DNA of 64,000 nucleotides from Ureibacillus endophyticus. Lineage in GTDB: Bacteria; Bacillota; Bacilli; Bacillales_A; Planococcaceae. Shown here one piece after another: positions 11,229 through 20,288 of the stretch (the first letter of the stretch is position 1; the number at the start of each line of letters is the position of its first letter). Below the pieces are notes generated by a model, which was not told where the DNA came from, did not search any database, and saw nothing but the letters and a program-made list of their open reading frames with translations. Made by a program: the position numbers and the translations under genes. Location: assembly GCF_003628435.1 (NCBI RefSeq), contig NZ_RBZN01000001.1, positions 93,912 to 157,911 of the forward strand, written 5' to 3'.

Positions 11229-11347
11229 AACTTGTGTAAGCGATTTACTTATAGGTTCAATATGAGCAGAACACTTTCTTTGTGCTTCTTTTGGGATAGA
11301 AAGAAAGCACTTACAATCTAAATTCATTTATGAGGGAGCGATTTTTT

Positions 11348-12463
11348 ATGACAGCAACACGCGGTTTAGAAGGTATCGTAGCAGCAGAGTCAAAAATCAG
11401 TTCAATTATCGATGACACACTTACATATGTAGGTTATAACATTGATGATCTAACTGATAACGCTACATTCGAAGAGGTAGTTTACTTACTTTGGCATACA
11501 CGTCTACCGAAAGAAGATGAATTAGCAGAGTTAACTAAACAATTAGCAGAAAATGCTAGTGTACCTCAAGCGATTTTTGACCAATTTAAAACATACCCAT
11601 TAGACACTGTACACCCAATGGCAGCTCTACGTACAGCTGTATCTTTATTAGGTGTATATGACGAAGAAGCTGACGACATGTCTCCAGAAGCAAACTACCG
11701 TAAAGCGATTCGTTTACAAGCTAAAATTGCTACTGTAGTTACTGGTTTCTCTCGTATCCGCAGAGGTTTAGAACCAGTTGCACCAAAACCTGAATTAGGA
11801 TATGCAGCAAACTTCTTATATATGTTACATGGTAAAGAGCCACAACCAATTGAAGTTGAAGCATTCAACAAAGCATTAGTTTTACATGCTGACCATGAAT
11901 TAAACGCTTCTACATTTACAGCTCGCGTATGTGTAGCAACACTTTCTGATGTATACTCTGGTGTTACTGCAGCAATTGGCGCTCTTAAAGGTCCTCTTCA
12001 CGGTGGAGCAAACGAGCAAGTAATGAAAATGTTATCTGAAATTGGTTCAATTGATAACGTTGAATCTTATATTCAAGGTAAATTAGATAATAAAGAAAAA
12101 ATCATGGGATTCGGTCACCGCGTATATCGTAAAGGCGACCCACGTGCTAAACACTTACGTGCAATGAGTGAAAAATTAACTAAATTAACTGGCAAACCAG
12201 AATTATTTGAAATGTCAGTTAAAATTCATGATATGATCGTAGGCCAAAAAGGTCTTCCAGCAAACGTTGACTTCTTCTCAGCGTCTGTTTACGATTCTTT
12301 AGGAATTGAACATGATTTATTTACTCCAATCTTTGCTGTTTCTCGTACATCAGGTTGGGTAGCACACATCCTAGAACAATATGCTAATAACCGCTTAATT
12401 CGTCCTAGAGCAGAATATGTGGGACCTGGAATGCAAAAATATGTTCCAATTAACGAGCGATAA
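11348..12463 (+). CDS. citZ: Citrate synthase
   Basis: Condenses acetyl-CoA with oxaloacetate at the entry of the TCA cycle. ATG 11348 follows GAGGGAGCG; 371 residues, the normal length for Bacillus CitZ. Active-site motifs GPLHGGANEQVMKM (His) and GFGHRVYRKGDPRA (His), with the catalytic Asp region VDFFSASVYDSLGI. First gene of the citZ-icd-mdh group. Codon use leans to preferred codons, suggesting high expression. Confidence 0.97.
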   Translation: MTATRGLEGIVAAESKISSIIDDTLTYVGYNIDDLTDNATFEEVVYLLWHTRLPKEDELAELTKQLAENASVPQAIFDQFKTYPLDTVHPMAALRTAVSLLGVYDEEADDMSPEANYRKAIRLQAKIATVVTGFSRIRRGLEPVAPKPELGYAANFLYMLHGKEPQPIEVEAFNKALVLHADHELNASTFTARVCVATLSDVYSGVTAAIGALKGPLHGGANEQVMKMLSEIGSIDNVESYIQGKLDNKEKIMGFGHRVYRKGDPRAKHLRAMSEKLTKLTGKPELFEMSVKIHDMIVGQKGLPANVDFFSASVYDSLGIEHDLFTPIFAVSRTSGWVAHILEQYANNRLIRPRAEYVGPGMQKYVPINER

Positions 12464-12489
12464 TTTTTTAAAATTATGTTAAAATGTCA

Positions 12490-12519
12490 AGGACTGTGTT
12501 TTATTAATGGCACAGTCCT
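12490..12519 (+). other. Hairpin between citZ and icd
   Basis: Perfect 9-bp stem AGGACTGTG / CACAGTCCT with a 12-nt loop and no T tract. It is probably an mRNA processing or stabilising structure in the citZ-icd transcript rather than a terminator. Confidence 0.5.
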
Positions 12520-12547
12520 AGACTTATGACTTTAGGAGGCAACTTTA

Positions 12548-13807
12548 ATGAGTAAAATTGTAGTAGAAAACGGTGTACTTCAAGTACCAAACAATCCAAC
12601 AATTCCATTTATCGAAGGTGACGGAATTGGTCCTGATATTTGGGCTGCAGCATCACGCGTAATCGATGCAGCTGTTGAAAAAGCTTACAACGGCGAAAAG
12701 AAAATTGAATGGTTAGAAGTACTTGCTGGTGAAAAAGCATTCAACCAAACTGGTGAATGGTTACCACAAGAAACTTTAGATAAAATCAACGAATACTTAA
12801 TCGCAATCAAAGGTCCTCTTACAACTCCAATCGGTGGCGGTATCCGTTCACTAAACGTTGCATTACGTCAAGAACTTGACTTATATGTTTGCTTACGTCC
12901 AGTACGTCACTTCGATGGTGTTCCTTCTCCAGTAAAACGTCCAGAAGATGTTGATATGGTAATCTTCCGTGAAAACACTGAAGATATTTATGCTGGTATC
13001 GAGTATGCTCAAGGTACTGAAGAAGTTAAAAAAGTAATCAACTTCTTAAAAGAAGAAATGGGCGTTAACAAAATCCGTTTCCCAGAAACTTCAGGTATCG
13101 GTATTAAACCAGTATCAGTTGAAGGTACTGAGCGTTTAGTACGTGCTGCAATCGAATACGCTATTAAACATAACCGTCCATCAGTAACATTAGTTCACAA
13201 AGGTAACATCATGAAATTTACTGAAGGTGGATTCAAAAACTGGGGTTATGCATTAGCTGAACGTGAATATGGTGATAAAGTATTCACTTGGGATCAATAC
13301 GACAGAATTAAAGCAGAACAAGGTGTTGAAGCTGCTAACAAAGCACAAGCTGATGCTGAAGCTGCTGGTAAAATCATCGTAAAAGATTCAATCGCTGATA
13401 TCTTCTTACAACAAATCTTAACTCGTCCAAAAGAGTTCGATGTAGTAGCTACAATGAACTTAAACGGTGACTACATTTCTGATGCATTAGCTGCACAAGT
13501 TGGTGGTATTGGTATCGCTCCAGGAGCTAACATTAACTATGTAACTGGACATGCTATTTTCGAAGCTACTCACGGTACAGCTCCAAAATATGCTGGTCAA
13601 GATAAAGTTAACCCATCATCAGTATTACTTTCTGGTGTGTTAATGCTTGAACACTTAGGTTGGCAAGAAGCTGCAGATTTAATTACTAAATCTGTAGAAA
13701 ATACAATTTCTTCTAAAGTTGTAACTTACGACTTCGCTCGTTTAATGGAAGGTGCAACTGAAGTTAAATGTTCTGAATTCGCTAACGAATTAATTAAAAA
13801 CCTTTAA
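12548..13807 (+). CDS. icd: Isocitrate dehydrogenase (NADP)
   Basis: Oxidative decarboxylation of isocitrate to 2-oxoglutarate. 419 residues; Shine-Dalgarno TTAGGAGG before ATG. Motifs: [17 protein letters not shown] (substrate and phosphate binding), [27 protein letters not shown] and the C-terminal [16 protein letters not shown], which places it in the bacterial NADP-dependent type. Follows citZ by 84 bp. Confidence 0.97.
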   Translation: MSKIVVENGVLQVPNNPTIPFIEGDGIGPDIWAAASRVIDAAVEKAYNGEKKIEWLEVLAGEKAFNQTGEWLPQETLDKINEYLIAIKGPLTTPIGGGIRSLNVALRQELDLYVCLRPVRHFDGVPSPVKRPEDVDMVIFRENTEDIYAGIEYAQGTEEVKKVINFLKEEMGVNKIRFPETSGIGIKPVSVEGTERLVRAAIEYAIKHNRPSVTLVHKGNIMKFTEGGFKNWGYALAEREYGDKVFTWDQYDRIKAEQGVEAANKAQADAEAAGKIIVKDSIADIFLQQILTRPKEFDVVATMNLNGDYISDALAAQVGGIGIAPGANINYVTGHAIFEATHGTAPKYAGQDKVNPSSVLLSGVLMLEHLGWQEAADLITKSVENTISSKVVTYDFARLMEGATEVKCSEFANELIKNL

Positions 13808-13851
13808 TATTAAAATTTAATCAATTTAGATAATTTATTTTGATTCATTAC

Positions 13852-13869
13852 TTATTAGTTGACTAATAA
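13852..13869. promoter_or_regulatory. Palindrome upstream of mdh, possible operator
   Basis: TTATTAGTTGACTAATAA is a perfect 8-bp inverted repeat with a 2-bp centre. It contains TTGACT, a possible -35 element; I see no good -10 at 17 bp. A second dyad, GACAA...TTGTC, lies at 13881-13897. No regulator could be assigned. Confidence 0.4.
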
Positions 13870-13897
13870 TAATGAAATAGGACAAAATAATATTGTC

Positions 13898-13933
13898 AAA
13901 AAAAGGAGAGGATTTTCGAATTCTCTCCTTTTT
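13898..13933 (+). terminator. Terminator between icd and mdh
   Basis: AAAAAGGAGAG / CTCTCCTTTTT 11-bp stem with a 12-nt loop and terminal T run. It lies 36 bp before mdh, so mdh needs read-through or its own start. Confidence 0.75.
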
Positions 13934-13969
13934 GTGTAAAATAATAAAATATTGAAGGAGCGTATTTGA

Positions 13970-14908
13970 ATGACATTGAAACGAAAAAAGATCTCAGTAA
14001 TTGGTGCCGGCTTCACTGGTGCAACTGCAGCCTTTTTAGCAGCTCAAAAAGAACTTGGTGATGTTGTATTAGTAGATATTCCCGATGCAGAAAACCCAAC
14101 TAAAGGAAAAGCGCTAGATATGTGGGAAGCAGCTCCGGTGCAAGGTTTTGATTCATATGTAAAAGGTACTTCAAATTATGAAGATACTGCTGATTCTGAT
14201 GTAGTGATTATTACTGCTGGTGTTGCACGTAAGCCTGGTATGAGCCGTGATGACTTAGTTCAAATTAATCAAAAGGTTATGAAATCTGTTTCTGGTCAAA
14301 TAGCCAAATACTCTCCAAATGCAACAATTATTGTTTTAACAAATCCGGTAGATGCTATGACGTACACGGTTTATAAAGAAACAGGTTTCCCTAAAAATCG
14401 TGTCATTGGTCAATCTGGTGTATTAGATACAGCTCGTTTCTGTGCTTTTGTCGCAGAAGAATTAAATATTTCAGTAAAAGATATTAGAGGGTTCGTACTT
14501 GGTGGCCATGGTGATACAATGGTTCCTCTTACACGTTATTCTTATGCAGGTGGTATCCCACTTGAAAAATTAATCTCACCAGAACGTTTAGAAGAAATCG
14601 TACAACGAACTCGTGTTGGTGGGGGCGAAATCGTTAACTTATTAGGTAACGGTTCAGCTTATTATGCACCTGCTGCAGCACTTATCGAAATGGCTGAAGC
14701 AATTATCAAAGATCAAAAACGCGTTTTACCTTCAATTGCATATTTAGAAGGTGAATATGGATATGATGGTATTTATCTTGGAGTTCCAACTCTTCTAGGT
14801 GCAGAAGGTGTTGAAAAAATCTTTGAGTTAGACTTAACAGATAGTGAAAAAGCAGCTTTAGACGTTTCTGCACAAGCAGTACGTGATGTAATGGCTGTAT
14901 TAGAATAG
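13970..14908 (+). CDS. mdh: Malate dehydrogenase
   Basis: NAD-dependent malate/oxaloacetate interconversion. 312 residues, LDH-like type: Rossmann motif [11 protein letters not shown], substrate Arg regions [11 protein letters not shown] and GVLDTARF, catalytic [13 protein letters not shown] after GAAGGAGCG. Third TCA gene of the cluster; followed by its own terminator. Confidence 0.96.
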   Translation: MTLKRKKISVIGAGFTGATAAFLAAQKELGDVVLVDIPDAENPTKGKALDMWEAAPVQGFDSYVKGTSNYEDTADSDVVIITAGVARKPGMSRDDLVQINQKVMKSVSGQIAKYSPNATIIVLTNPVDAMTYTVYKETGFPKNRVIGQSGVLDTARFCAFVAEELNISVKDIRGFVLGGHGDTMVPLTRYSYAGGIPLEKLISPERLEEIVQRTRVGGGEIVNLLGNGSAYYAPAAALIEMAEAIIKDQKRVLPSIAYLEGEYGYDGIYLGVPTLLGAEGVEKIFELDLTDSEKAALDVSAQAVRDVMAVLE

Positions 14909-14919
14909 TTTTTAGAGTA

Positions 14920-14958
14920 AATCGAGCAGGGCAAGTATCCTGTTCGATTTTTTCTTTT
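14920..14958 (+). terminator. Terminator after mdh
   Basis: AATCGAGCAGG / CCTGTTCGATT 11-bp stem (one G-U) followed by TTTTTTCTTTTT. Confidence 0.88.
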
Positions 14959-14988
14959 TACTGTAACTTATCTAAGCTTCTAAGATTA

Positions 14989-15017
14989 TTGTTATTTTCT
15001 GAAAAAGTTGATACTAT
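14989..15017 (+). promoter_or_regulatory. Candidate promoter of the MaoC-like gene and phoPR
   Basis: TTGTTA (14989-14994), 17-bp spacer, TACTAT (15012-15017), 33 bp before the TTG start of the next gene. Confidence 0.55.
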
Positions 15018-15050
15018 GAGAGTAATCTCAAATATAAAGGGGTTGCGAAG

Positions 15051-15488
15051 TTGCTGTTGAGAAAGGGTATGAAAATTGGTAAAAAAATAAATGAGCTTGT
15101 AGTTGGTGAAAGGTTACAAATAACAGAAAAAATAGAGGATAAAGATTTATTACTTTATTTAGGTTTAACGAACGATAGTAACCCTCTATATATTCAGCAT
15201 GATTATGCAGCTGAAACATCATATAAAAAACCAATCGTTCCTGTCATTATGTTAAATGGCATTATTACTTCTGCCATATCCAAACATATGCCTGGACCTG
15301 GTTCTCATATTCGTGAACAACATTTAACATACCTTGAACCAGTTTATCATTATGAAACAATTGAAATACTATTCGAAGTACAGCAAGTTGATTTGAATTT
15401 AAATATAGTTGATATCTATGTAAGTGCTATAAAAGACAAGAATGTACAGGTAATAGAAGGAATAATTAAAGTATTACCTCCCAATTAG
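15051..15488 (+). CDS. MaoC-like hot-dog protein, catalytic His apparently lost
   Basis: 145 residues; TTG start preceded by AAAGGGG. The fold matches the MaoC/R-hydratase family, and the diagnostic region aligns well (TNDSNPLYIQ, then ETSYKKPIV). In active (R)-enoyl-CoA hydratases this reads D-x-NPLH and ends in IVHG. Here the Asp is kept (residue 42), the His is Tyr (residue 47), and HG is PV. It may therefore bind acyl thioesters without hydrating them, or have another function. It lies directly ahead of phoP and is probably co-transcribed. Confidence 0.75.
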   Translation: MLLRKGMKIGKKINELVVGERLQITEKIEDKDLLLYLGLTNDSNPLYIQHDYAAETSYKKPIVPVIMLNGIITSAISKHMPGPGSHIREQHLTYLEPVYHYETIEILFEVQQVDLNLNIVDIYVSAIKDKNVQVIEGIIKVLPPN

Positions 15489-15541
15489 GACGTGCAAATG
15501 ATTTGAAATGGGGGTTTCAAATCAACATTGGAGGTTTAACG

Positions 15542-16252
15542 ATGACAAAAACAATCTTAGTTGTAGAAGATGAAATTTCAATCGCAACATTATTAAAATA
15601 TAATTTAGAACGAGTGGGTTATGAAGTCTTGCTTGCTCATGATGGAAAAACAGGTCTAGAAACTGCTATTACTCATGTACCTGATTTAATTATTCTTGAT
15701 TTAATGTTACCAACGATGGATGGTATGGAAGTTTGTAAGGAAATACGTAGTCAAAAATTCAATATACCAATTATTATGTTAACAGCGCGGGATGATGAGT
15801 TTGATAAAGTACTTGGACTAGAACTTGGTGCAGATGATTATATGACAAAACCATTTAGTCCACGTGAATTAGTGGCGAGGGTAAAAGCAGTTTTACGTCG
15901 ATTCACAACGACTCCATCACAAGAGGTAGAAATGGATAAAACGTTTTATCAATTTGGGAACTTGCAAGTTTATCCAGAACGTTTTGAAGCTTTCTTAAAT
16001 GAGGAACCATTAGACTTTACACCGAAAGAATTTGAATTACTTGTTTATTTATTAGAAAATAAAAATCGTGTATTAACACGTGACCAATTGTTGAGTGCAG
16101 TATGGAACTATGATTTTGCAGGTGATACACGAATTGTAGATGTTCATATCAGTCACTTAAGGGATAAAATTGAAGAGAATAGCCGTAAACCGAAATACAT
16201 TAAAACGATTAGAGGAATCGGGTATAAATTCGAGGAGCCGAAAATGGTATGA
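15542..16252 (+). CDS. phoP: Response regulator PhoP
   Basis: OmpR-type regulator of the phosphate-starvation response. ATG 15542 follows TTGGAGG; 236 residues. Receiver domain with acidic pocket E9/D10, phospho-acceptor D53 (LILDLMLP) and K103 (MTKPF), then a winged-helix output domain (TPKEFELLVYLLENKNRVLTRDQLL region and TIRGIGYKFE at the end). The stop overlaps the start of phoR (ATGA). Downstream of mdh, as in B. subtilis. Confidence 0.95.
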   Translation: MTKTILVVEDEISIATLLKYNLERVGYEVLLAHDGKTGLETAITHVPDLIILDLMLPTMDGMEVCKEIRSQKFNIPIIMLTARDDEFDKVLGLELGADDYMTKPFSPRELVARVKAVLRRFTTTPSQEVEMDKTFYQFGNLQVYPERFEAFLNEEPLDFTPKEFELLVYLLENKNRVLTRDQLLSAVWNYDFAGDTRIVDVHISHLRDKIEENSRKPKYIKTIRGIGYKFEEPKMV

Positions 16253-17703
16253 AAGCTTATAGCAATAGACTCTTTTTATTTTACATCATATTAACTGGCT
16301 CTATTTTAGCTGTCCTTGGCTTTGTCTTAGGCCAGCTTTTTCCTTTCTATATTGAAAAATTTTTTATCGAAAACAATATAAAAATTGATGATTATCAATT
16401 GGATTACTTCAAAAAACAGTTTGCCTTTGTTATGAATTTATGTTTAATTGTTGCATTTATTTTTATCTGTTTGGTTACGAGCAGGTTAATAAGAAATTTA
16501 CTAGACCCAATTGATAATATTACACAAACAGCTAGGGAATTAACAAAAGGAAATTATCGAGCGAGAGCATATGCTGCAGGTCCTGCCAGTATCGTTGACT
16601 TGAGAAACTCGATAAATTTATTGGCTCGAAACTTACAAGAGATAGAAAAGTTAAAAGAAATTGAAGATGAACGATTGAAAACGTTAATTGAAAATATGGG
16701 TAGCGCACTAATTATGATTGACCGCGAAGCTACTGTTTCGATAGTTAATCGTCAATTTTTAGATGGCTTTGAATTACAGTTAGATGAAGTACGAGGGAAA
16801 AATTTCTTAACTTTAGGTTTACCAGAAAAATTAGAGAAGTTTATTGATCATGTTTTTTTAACGGAGCTACCTTATCGTAAACAAATTGAAATTGTTGTAA
16901 ATCATGAAATTCAATACAAACAAGTATACGGTGCCCCAGTAGTTGGAGAGCATGGGCGTTGGTTAGGTGTTGTTATTGTTATGCATGATATTTCAGAGCT
17001 AATTCGACTCGAACAAATTCGAAAAGATTTTGTTGCGAACGTATCCCATGAATTGCGCACACCAATTACGTCCATTAAAGGATTTTCGGAAACTTTGTTG
17101 GATGGTGCATTTAAAGATGAACAAATGCTTATTTCATTTTTAGATATAATTTATCAAGAAAGTAATCGACTACAAATGTTGATAGAAGATTTACTTGAAT
17201 TATCTAGAATTGAGCAACATGGTTTTTCTGTAAAAATTATGCCAACAAGTTTACAAGATGTTTTAAATCGTGCAGTGGAGCTAACTATCCCGCGTTTAGT
17301 TGAAAAAAATATGCAGTTTCAGATTGACGCTGAACAGGATGTCATCATTGCGGGTGATTTCAATCGTTTAATACAAGTATTTACGAATTTAATAACAAAT
17401 GCGATTACCTATTCACCGGAAAACACAACGATATCTTTAAGAATTAAACAAAGCGACAGATTCGGAATTATCGAAGTAGAAGATCAAGGAATTGGCATTG
17501 CGAAAAATGAAATTGCCCGGATATTTGAACGATTTTATCGGGTAGATAAAGCAAGAAGTCGTAATTCAGGTGGAACGGGCCTTGGTCTAGCCATTGTTAA
17601 GCATATCATCGAAGCACATCAAGGAAAAATTCAAGTCGAAAGTACAGTAGGGAAAGGGACTTGTATGAAAGTGTTAATTCCTTTGCAAAGAAACTTGAAT
17701 TAA
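16249..17703 (+). CDS. phoR: Sensor histidine kinase PhoR, short extracytoplasmic loop
   Basis: Membrane kinase partner of PhoP. 484 residues: TM1 about 8-33, a loop of only about 24 residues outside the membrane, TM2 about 58-80, HAMP about 80-132, PAS about 140-250, HisKA with phospho-His H267 (VSHELRTP), then HATPase with N, G1 (DQGIGI) and G2 (GTGLGL) boxes. B. subtilis PhoR is about 95 residues longer and carries an extracytoplasmic domain that is missing here, so sensing must rest on the PAS or membrane part. Confidence 0.94.
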   Translation: MKAYSNRLFLFYIILTGSILAVLGFVLGQLFPFYIEKFFIENNIKIDDYQLDYFKKQFAFVMNLCLIVAFIFICLVTSRLIRNLLDPIDNITQTARELTKGNYRARAYAAGPASIVDLRNSINLLARNLQEIEKLKEIEDERLKTLIENMGSALIMIDREATVSIVNRQFLDGFELQLDEVRGKNFLTLGLPEKLEKFIDHVFLTELPYRKQIEIVVNHEIQYKQVYGAPVVGEHGRWLGVVIVMHDISELIRLEQIRKDFVANVSHELRTPITSIKGFSETLLDGAFKDEQMLISFLDIIYQESNRLQMLIEDLLELSRIEQHGFSVKIMPTSLQDVLNRAVELTIPRLVEKNMQFQIDAEQDVIIAGDFNRLIQVFTNLITNAITYSPENTTISLRIKQSDRFGIIEVEDQGIGIAKNEIARIFERFYRVDKARSRNSGGTGLGLAIVKHIIEAHQGKIQVESTVGKGTCMKVLIPLQRNLN

Positions 17704-17807
17704 CAATTTCTTTACATTATTGTTATGTTCCCTTCATATTCATCGACTAACCTTAAATCTAGAAACCCCCTGTTTCAGATTTAGTAATATTGCAAAGTAT
17801 AAAGTAA

Positions 17808-17839
17808 ATGTCTCACCATGAGTGGGGCATTTTCTTTTT
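17808..17839 (+). terminator. Terminator after phoR
   Basis: ATGTCTCAC / GTGGGGCAT nine-base stem (two G-U) with a CATGA loop and TTTTCTTTTTG. Confidence 0.8.
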
Positions 17840-17936
17840 GCAACAATTTATTGATTGTTAATATTTTTGTAATTAATGAAACTTTTTATAAATTTTTACG
17901 TAAATAAGGTAATTCAAAAAAACGAGGAGGATGAAA

Positions 17937-18908
17937 ATGAGTGTAAAAAAAACATTGCTCATCACAGGTATGTCGGTACTAGCAATCATTGCATTATTAG
18001 CTGTTTTTACATCTTGGTACACTGTTGATGAATCAGAGCAAGCAGTTGTCATTACATTTGGGTCTGCAGATGAAACCATTACGGATTCAGGTTTGCACTT
18101 TAAGTTACCGTGGCCAATCCAAAAGGTTGAGGTACTTTCAAAAGAGACATATAGTTTACAATTCGGCTATAAACAGACCGATGAAGGGGTAGTCGAAACG
18201 TTTGATAGTGAAACGAAGATGATTACTGGTGATGAAAACATTGTATTAACCGATTTAATTGTACAATGGAAAATTACAGACCCTGAAAAATATTTATTCA
18301 ATGCAGAAAATCCAAAAAAGATACTACATAATGCCACTTCAAGTGCGATTCGCTCTATCATTGGTAGCTCAACAATTGATGAAGCTTTAACAGATGGAAA
18401 GGCTGAAATTGAAGCGAGTACTCGAGATTTACTAGTTAATTTAATTGAAAAATATGATATCGGAATTAGTATTTTAGGGGTTAAGCTACAAGATGTTGAA
18501 TTACCAAATGCTGAAGTTCGTGCAGCGTTTACAGCCGTAACGGATGCGCGCGAAACGAAAAATACGAAAACGAACGAAGCAAAAAAATATGAAAACCAAA
18601 AGCTAAGTGAAGCTCAAGGGGAAAAAGATGCAATAATTTCCCGTGCTGAAGGTGAAAAAGTTGCACGTATTCAACAAGCAGAAGGTGAAGTTGCAGTATT
18701 TAAAAAGTTATATGAGCAATATGCGGGCAATAAAGAAATTACCCGACAACGTTTAATTGTTGAAACGTTAGAGGCTGTACTTCCAAATGCTCAAATTTAT
18801 ATCATGAATGATGAAGGGGAAACGTTAAAATATTTACCTCTTCAACCGACAGCTAGTTCTTCTCCAAAACAAACTGAAGAATCTACTGAAGGAGGCGACA
18901 AACAATGA
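17937..18908 (+). CDS. hflK: HflK, SPFH-family modulator of FtsH protease
   Basis: Membrane-anchored SPFH protein that, with HflC, forms a large cage around FtsH and modulates membrane-protein turnover. Start ATG 17937 is 6 nt after GAGGAGG; the ATG at 17931 abuts the ribosome site. 323 residues: one N-terminal membrane anchor (about 8-27), SPFH/band-7 domain (about 30-190), a charged coiled-coil stretch rich in EAQGEKDAII-type repeats, and a Pro/Ser/Glu tail. The four-base overlap with hflC implies coupled translation. B. subtilis does not have this pair. Confidence 0.9.
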   Translation: MSVKKTLLITGMSVLAIIALLAVFTSWYTVDESEQAVVITFGSADETITDSGLHFKLPWPIQKVEVLSKETYSLQFGYKQTDEGVVETFDSETKMITGDENIVLTDLIVQWKITDPEKYLFNAENPKKILHNATSSAIRSIIGSSTIDEALTDGKAEIEASTRDLLVNLIEKYDIGISILGVKLQDVELPNAEVRAAFTAVTDARETKNTKTNEAKKYENQKLSEAQGEKDAIISRAEGEKVARIQQAEGEVAVFKKLYEQYAGNKEITRQRLIVETLEAVLPNAQIYIMNDEGETLKYLPLQPTASSSPKQTEESTEGGDKQ

Positions 18909-19924
18909 GTAACAACAACTTTGATGGCGATTTAGAGAAATTCATTAAATCACTTTTTGCTAGCAAAAATAAAAAGGATAAAAACGTTGTTGATATTAAA
19001 GATGCAAAAGTAATAAAAGAAAAGAATAAAAAGCCCTTTGATGGTCGTAAATTTGCCAAGTCTGCCATCGTTCTAACAGCCTTGTTTGCAGTAATAGTTA
19101 TAATCCTTGCTAATATTTATATTGTAAAAGAAAATGAATATCGTGTAGTACGTCAATTTGGAGAAGTTGTAAAATACGAAAATGAACCGGGTATTAATTT
19201 TAAAGTGCCGTTTATTCAAAGTGTGACAACATTACCGAAAAATTTAATGACGTATGATATGACAGAAGAAGAGATTAATACGTTAGATAAAAAGCGAATC
19301 ATTATTGATAATTATGCAGTTTGGCGCGTTACCGATCCAAAGGCATTGATTTCGAATGCGGGGAACTTAGTGAATGCAGAATCGCGTATGGAAGAATATA
19401 TTTACTCGGTTATTCGAACTGAGTTAGGACAATTAAATTATGATGATATCATTAATGATGAAAATTCTTCACGTGGTAGTATTAATGATAAAGTGACAGA
19501 AAGAGTGAATGAATTATTAACGGATGGGAATTTTGGTATTGAAGTAGTGGATGTTCGTATTCGTCGTACGGACTTACCAGAAGAAAATGAACAATCCGTT
19601 TATACACGTATGATTTCTGAACGTGAATCTATTGCACAAAAGTATTTATCTGAAGGGGACGCCGAGAAAAATCGTATCGAGGCACAAACGGATCGAAAGG
19701 TACAAGAATTAATTGCAACGGCTAAAAAAGAAGCTGCATTGATTCGAGCTGAAGGGGAATCAGAGGCTGCGAAAATTTATAACAGAGAATTCTCTAAGGA
19801 TCCAGAGTTCTATTCATTGTATCGTACTTTAGAATCGTATAAAAAGACAATTGATGATGATACTATGATTATCCTACCATCAGATTCACCATATGCAAAA
19901 ATTTTATCCGGCTACCTAGAATAA
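18905..19924 (+). CDS. hflC: HflC, SPFH-family modulator of FtsH protease
   Basis: 339 residues: a Lys-rich cytoplasmic N-terminus of about 48 residues, one membrane anchor (about 50-75), the SPFH domain starting VKENEYRVVRQFGEV, then a helical region with EGDAEKNRIEAQTDRK-type charged repeats. The ATG overlaps the hflK stop, and GGAGG lies in the end of hflK. The long Lys-rich cytosolic extension is longer than in E. coli HflC, which starts almost directly with its anchor. Confidence 0.9.
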   Translation: MSNNNFDGDLEKFIKSLFASKNKKDKNVVDIKDAKVIKEKNKKPFDGRKFAKSAIVLTALFAVIVIILANIYIVKENEYRVVRQFGEVVKYENEPGINFKVPFIQSVTTLPKNLMTYDMTEEEINTLDKKRIIIDNYAVWRVTDPKALISNAGNLVNAESRMEEYIYSVIRTELGQLNYDDIINDENSSRGSINDKVTERVNELLTDGNFGIEVVDVRIRRTDLPEENEQSVYTRMISERESIAQKYLSEGDAEKNRIEAQTDRKVQELIATAKKEAALIRAEGESEAAKIYNREFSKDPEFYSLYRTLESYKKTIDDDTMIILPSDSPYAKILSGYLE

Positions 19925-19935
19925 TAAAATTTTTC

Positions 19936-19971
19936 ACCACCTATCAGAGCGATTCTGGTAGGTGGTTTTTT
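19936..19971 (+). terminator. Terminator after hflC
   Basis: ACCACCTATCAGA / TCTGGTAGGTGGT 13-bp stem with a 5-nt loop and TTTTTT. Confidence 0.9.
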
Positions 19972-20031
19972 AGTTATTGAAATTAAGGTTCTAATCAAAT
20001 TTTATGTTTCGTTAGCGATTTATATTAGAAA

Positions 20032-20178
20032 ACGCGGCCTACCACAGTAAGCCGCGCAGTATTTTAGAAATTTTAGTAGATATGAAACGACTGTGAGCGG
20101 ACCTAACACAAGCACAAAGACAAGTCGTAAAGACAACTACAAGTTGGCTTTGCGGCTTGTGTGCTTAGTCCGCTCACA
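20032..20178. repeat. Two GC-rich hairpins in the hflC-20289 gap
   Basis: The 364-bp gap 19925-20288 holds the hflC terminator and two structures. The first is CGCGGC...GCCGCG (20033-20055). The second is a long imperfect hairpin: TGTGAGCGGAC (20092-20102) pairs with GTCCGCTCACA (20168-20178), continued inward by CTAA/TTAG, CACAAGC/GCTTGTG and CAAAG/CTTTG. There is no T tract, so it is not a terminator. Its GC content is well above the flanks, suggesting an interspersed repeat or structured RNA. Confidence 0.6.
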
Positions 20179-20288
20179 CTTAAGAAAATACATATAAGAA
20201 TACTAATTAACACAATTTACTACTTTCTATTAGTATATTTATTGTTATAATAAAATAGTAATTTTTTAATAGAAAAGAGGTAAAGCGA

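Noticed and set aside
11013-11321. Plus-strand open frames opposite the ytvI start and in the citZ leader
   Set aside because: Low-complexity Phe/Ile-rich translations with no ribosome site; they overlap the citZ promoter.
13852-13869. Same operator as the carD/marR palindrome
   Set aside because: It shares TTAGTTGAC with GTCAACTTAGTTGAC, but the symmetry centre is different, so the shared core is probably chance.
17715-17755. PhoP box (tandem TT-A-A/C-A-type hexamers) after phoR
   Set aside because: TTTACA, TTATGT and TTCATA occur at roughly 11-bp spacing, but the matches are weak, the site is about 200 bp from hflK and no promoter lies next to it.
20092-20178. Long hairpin as terminator
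   Set aside because: There is no T tract after the stem, and the hflC terminator already lies upstream.
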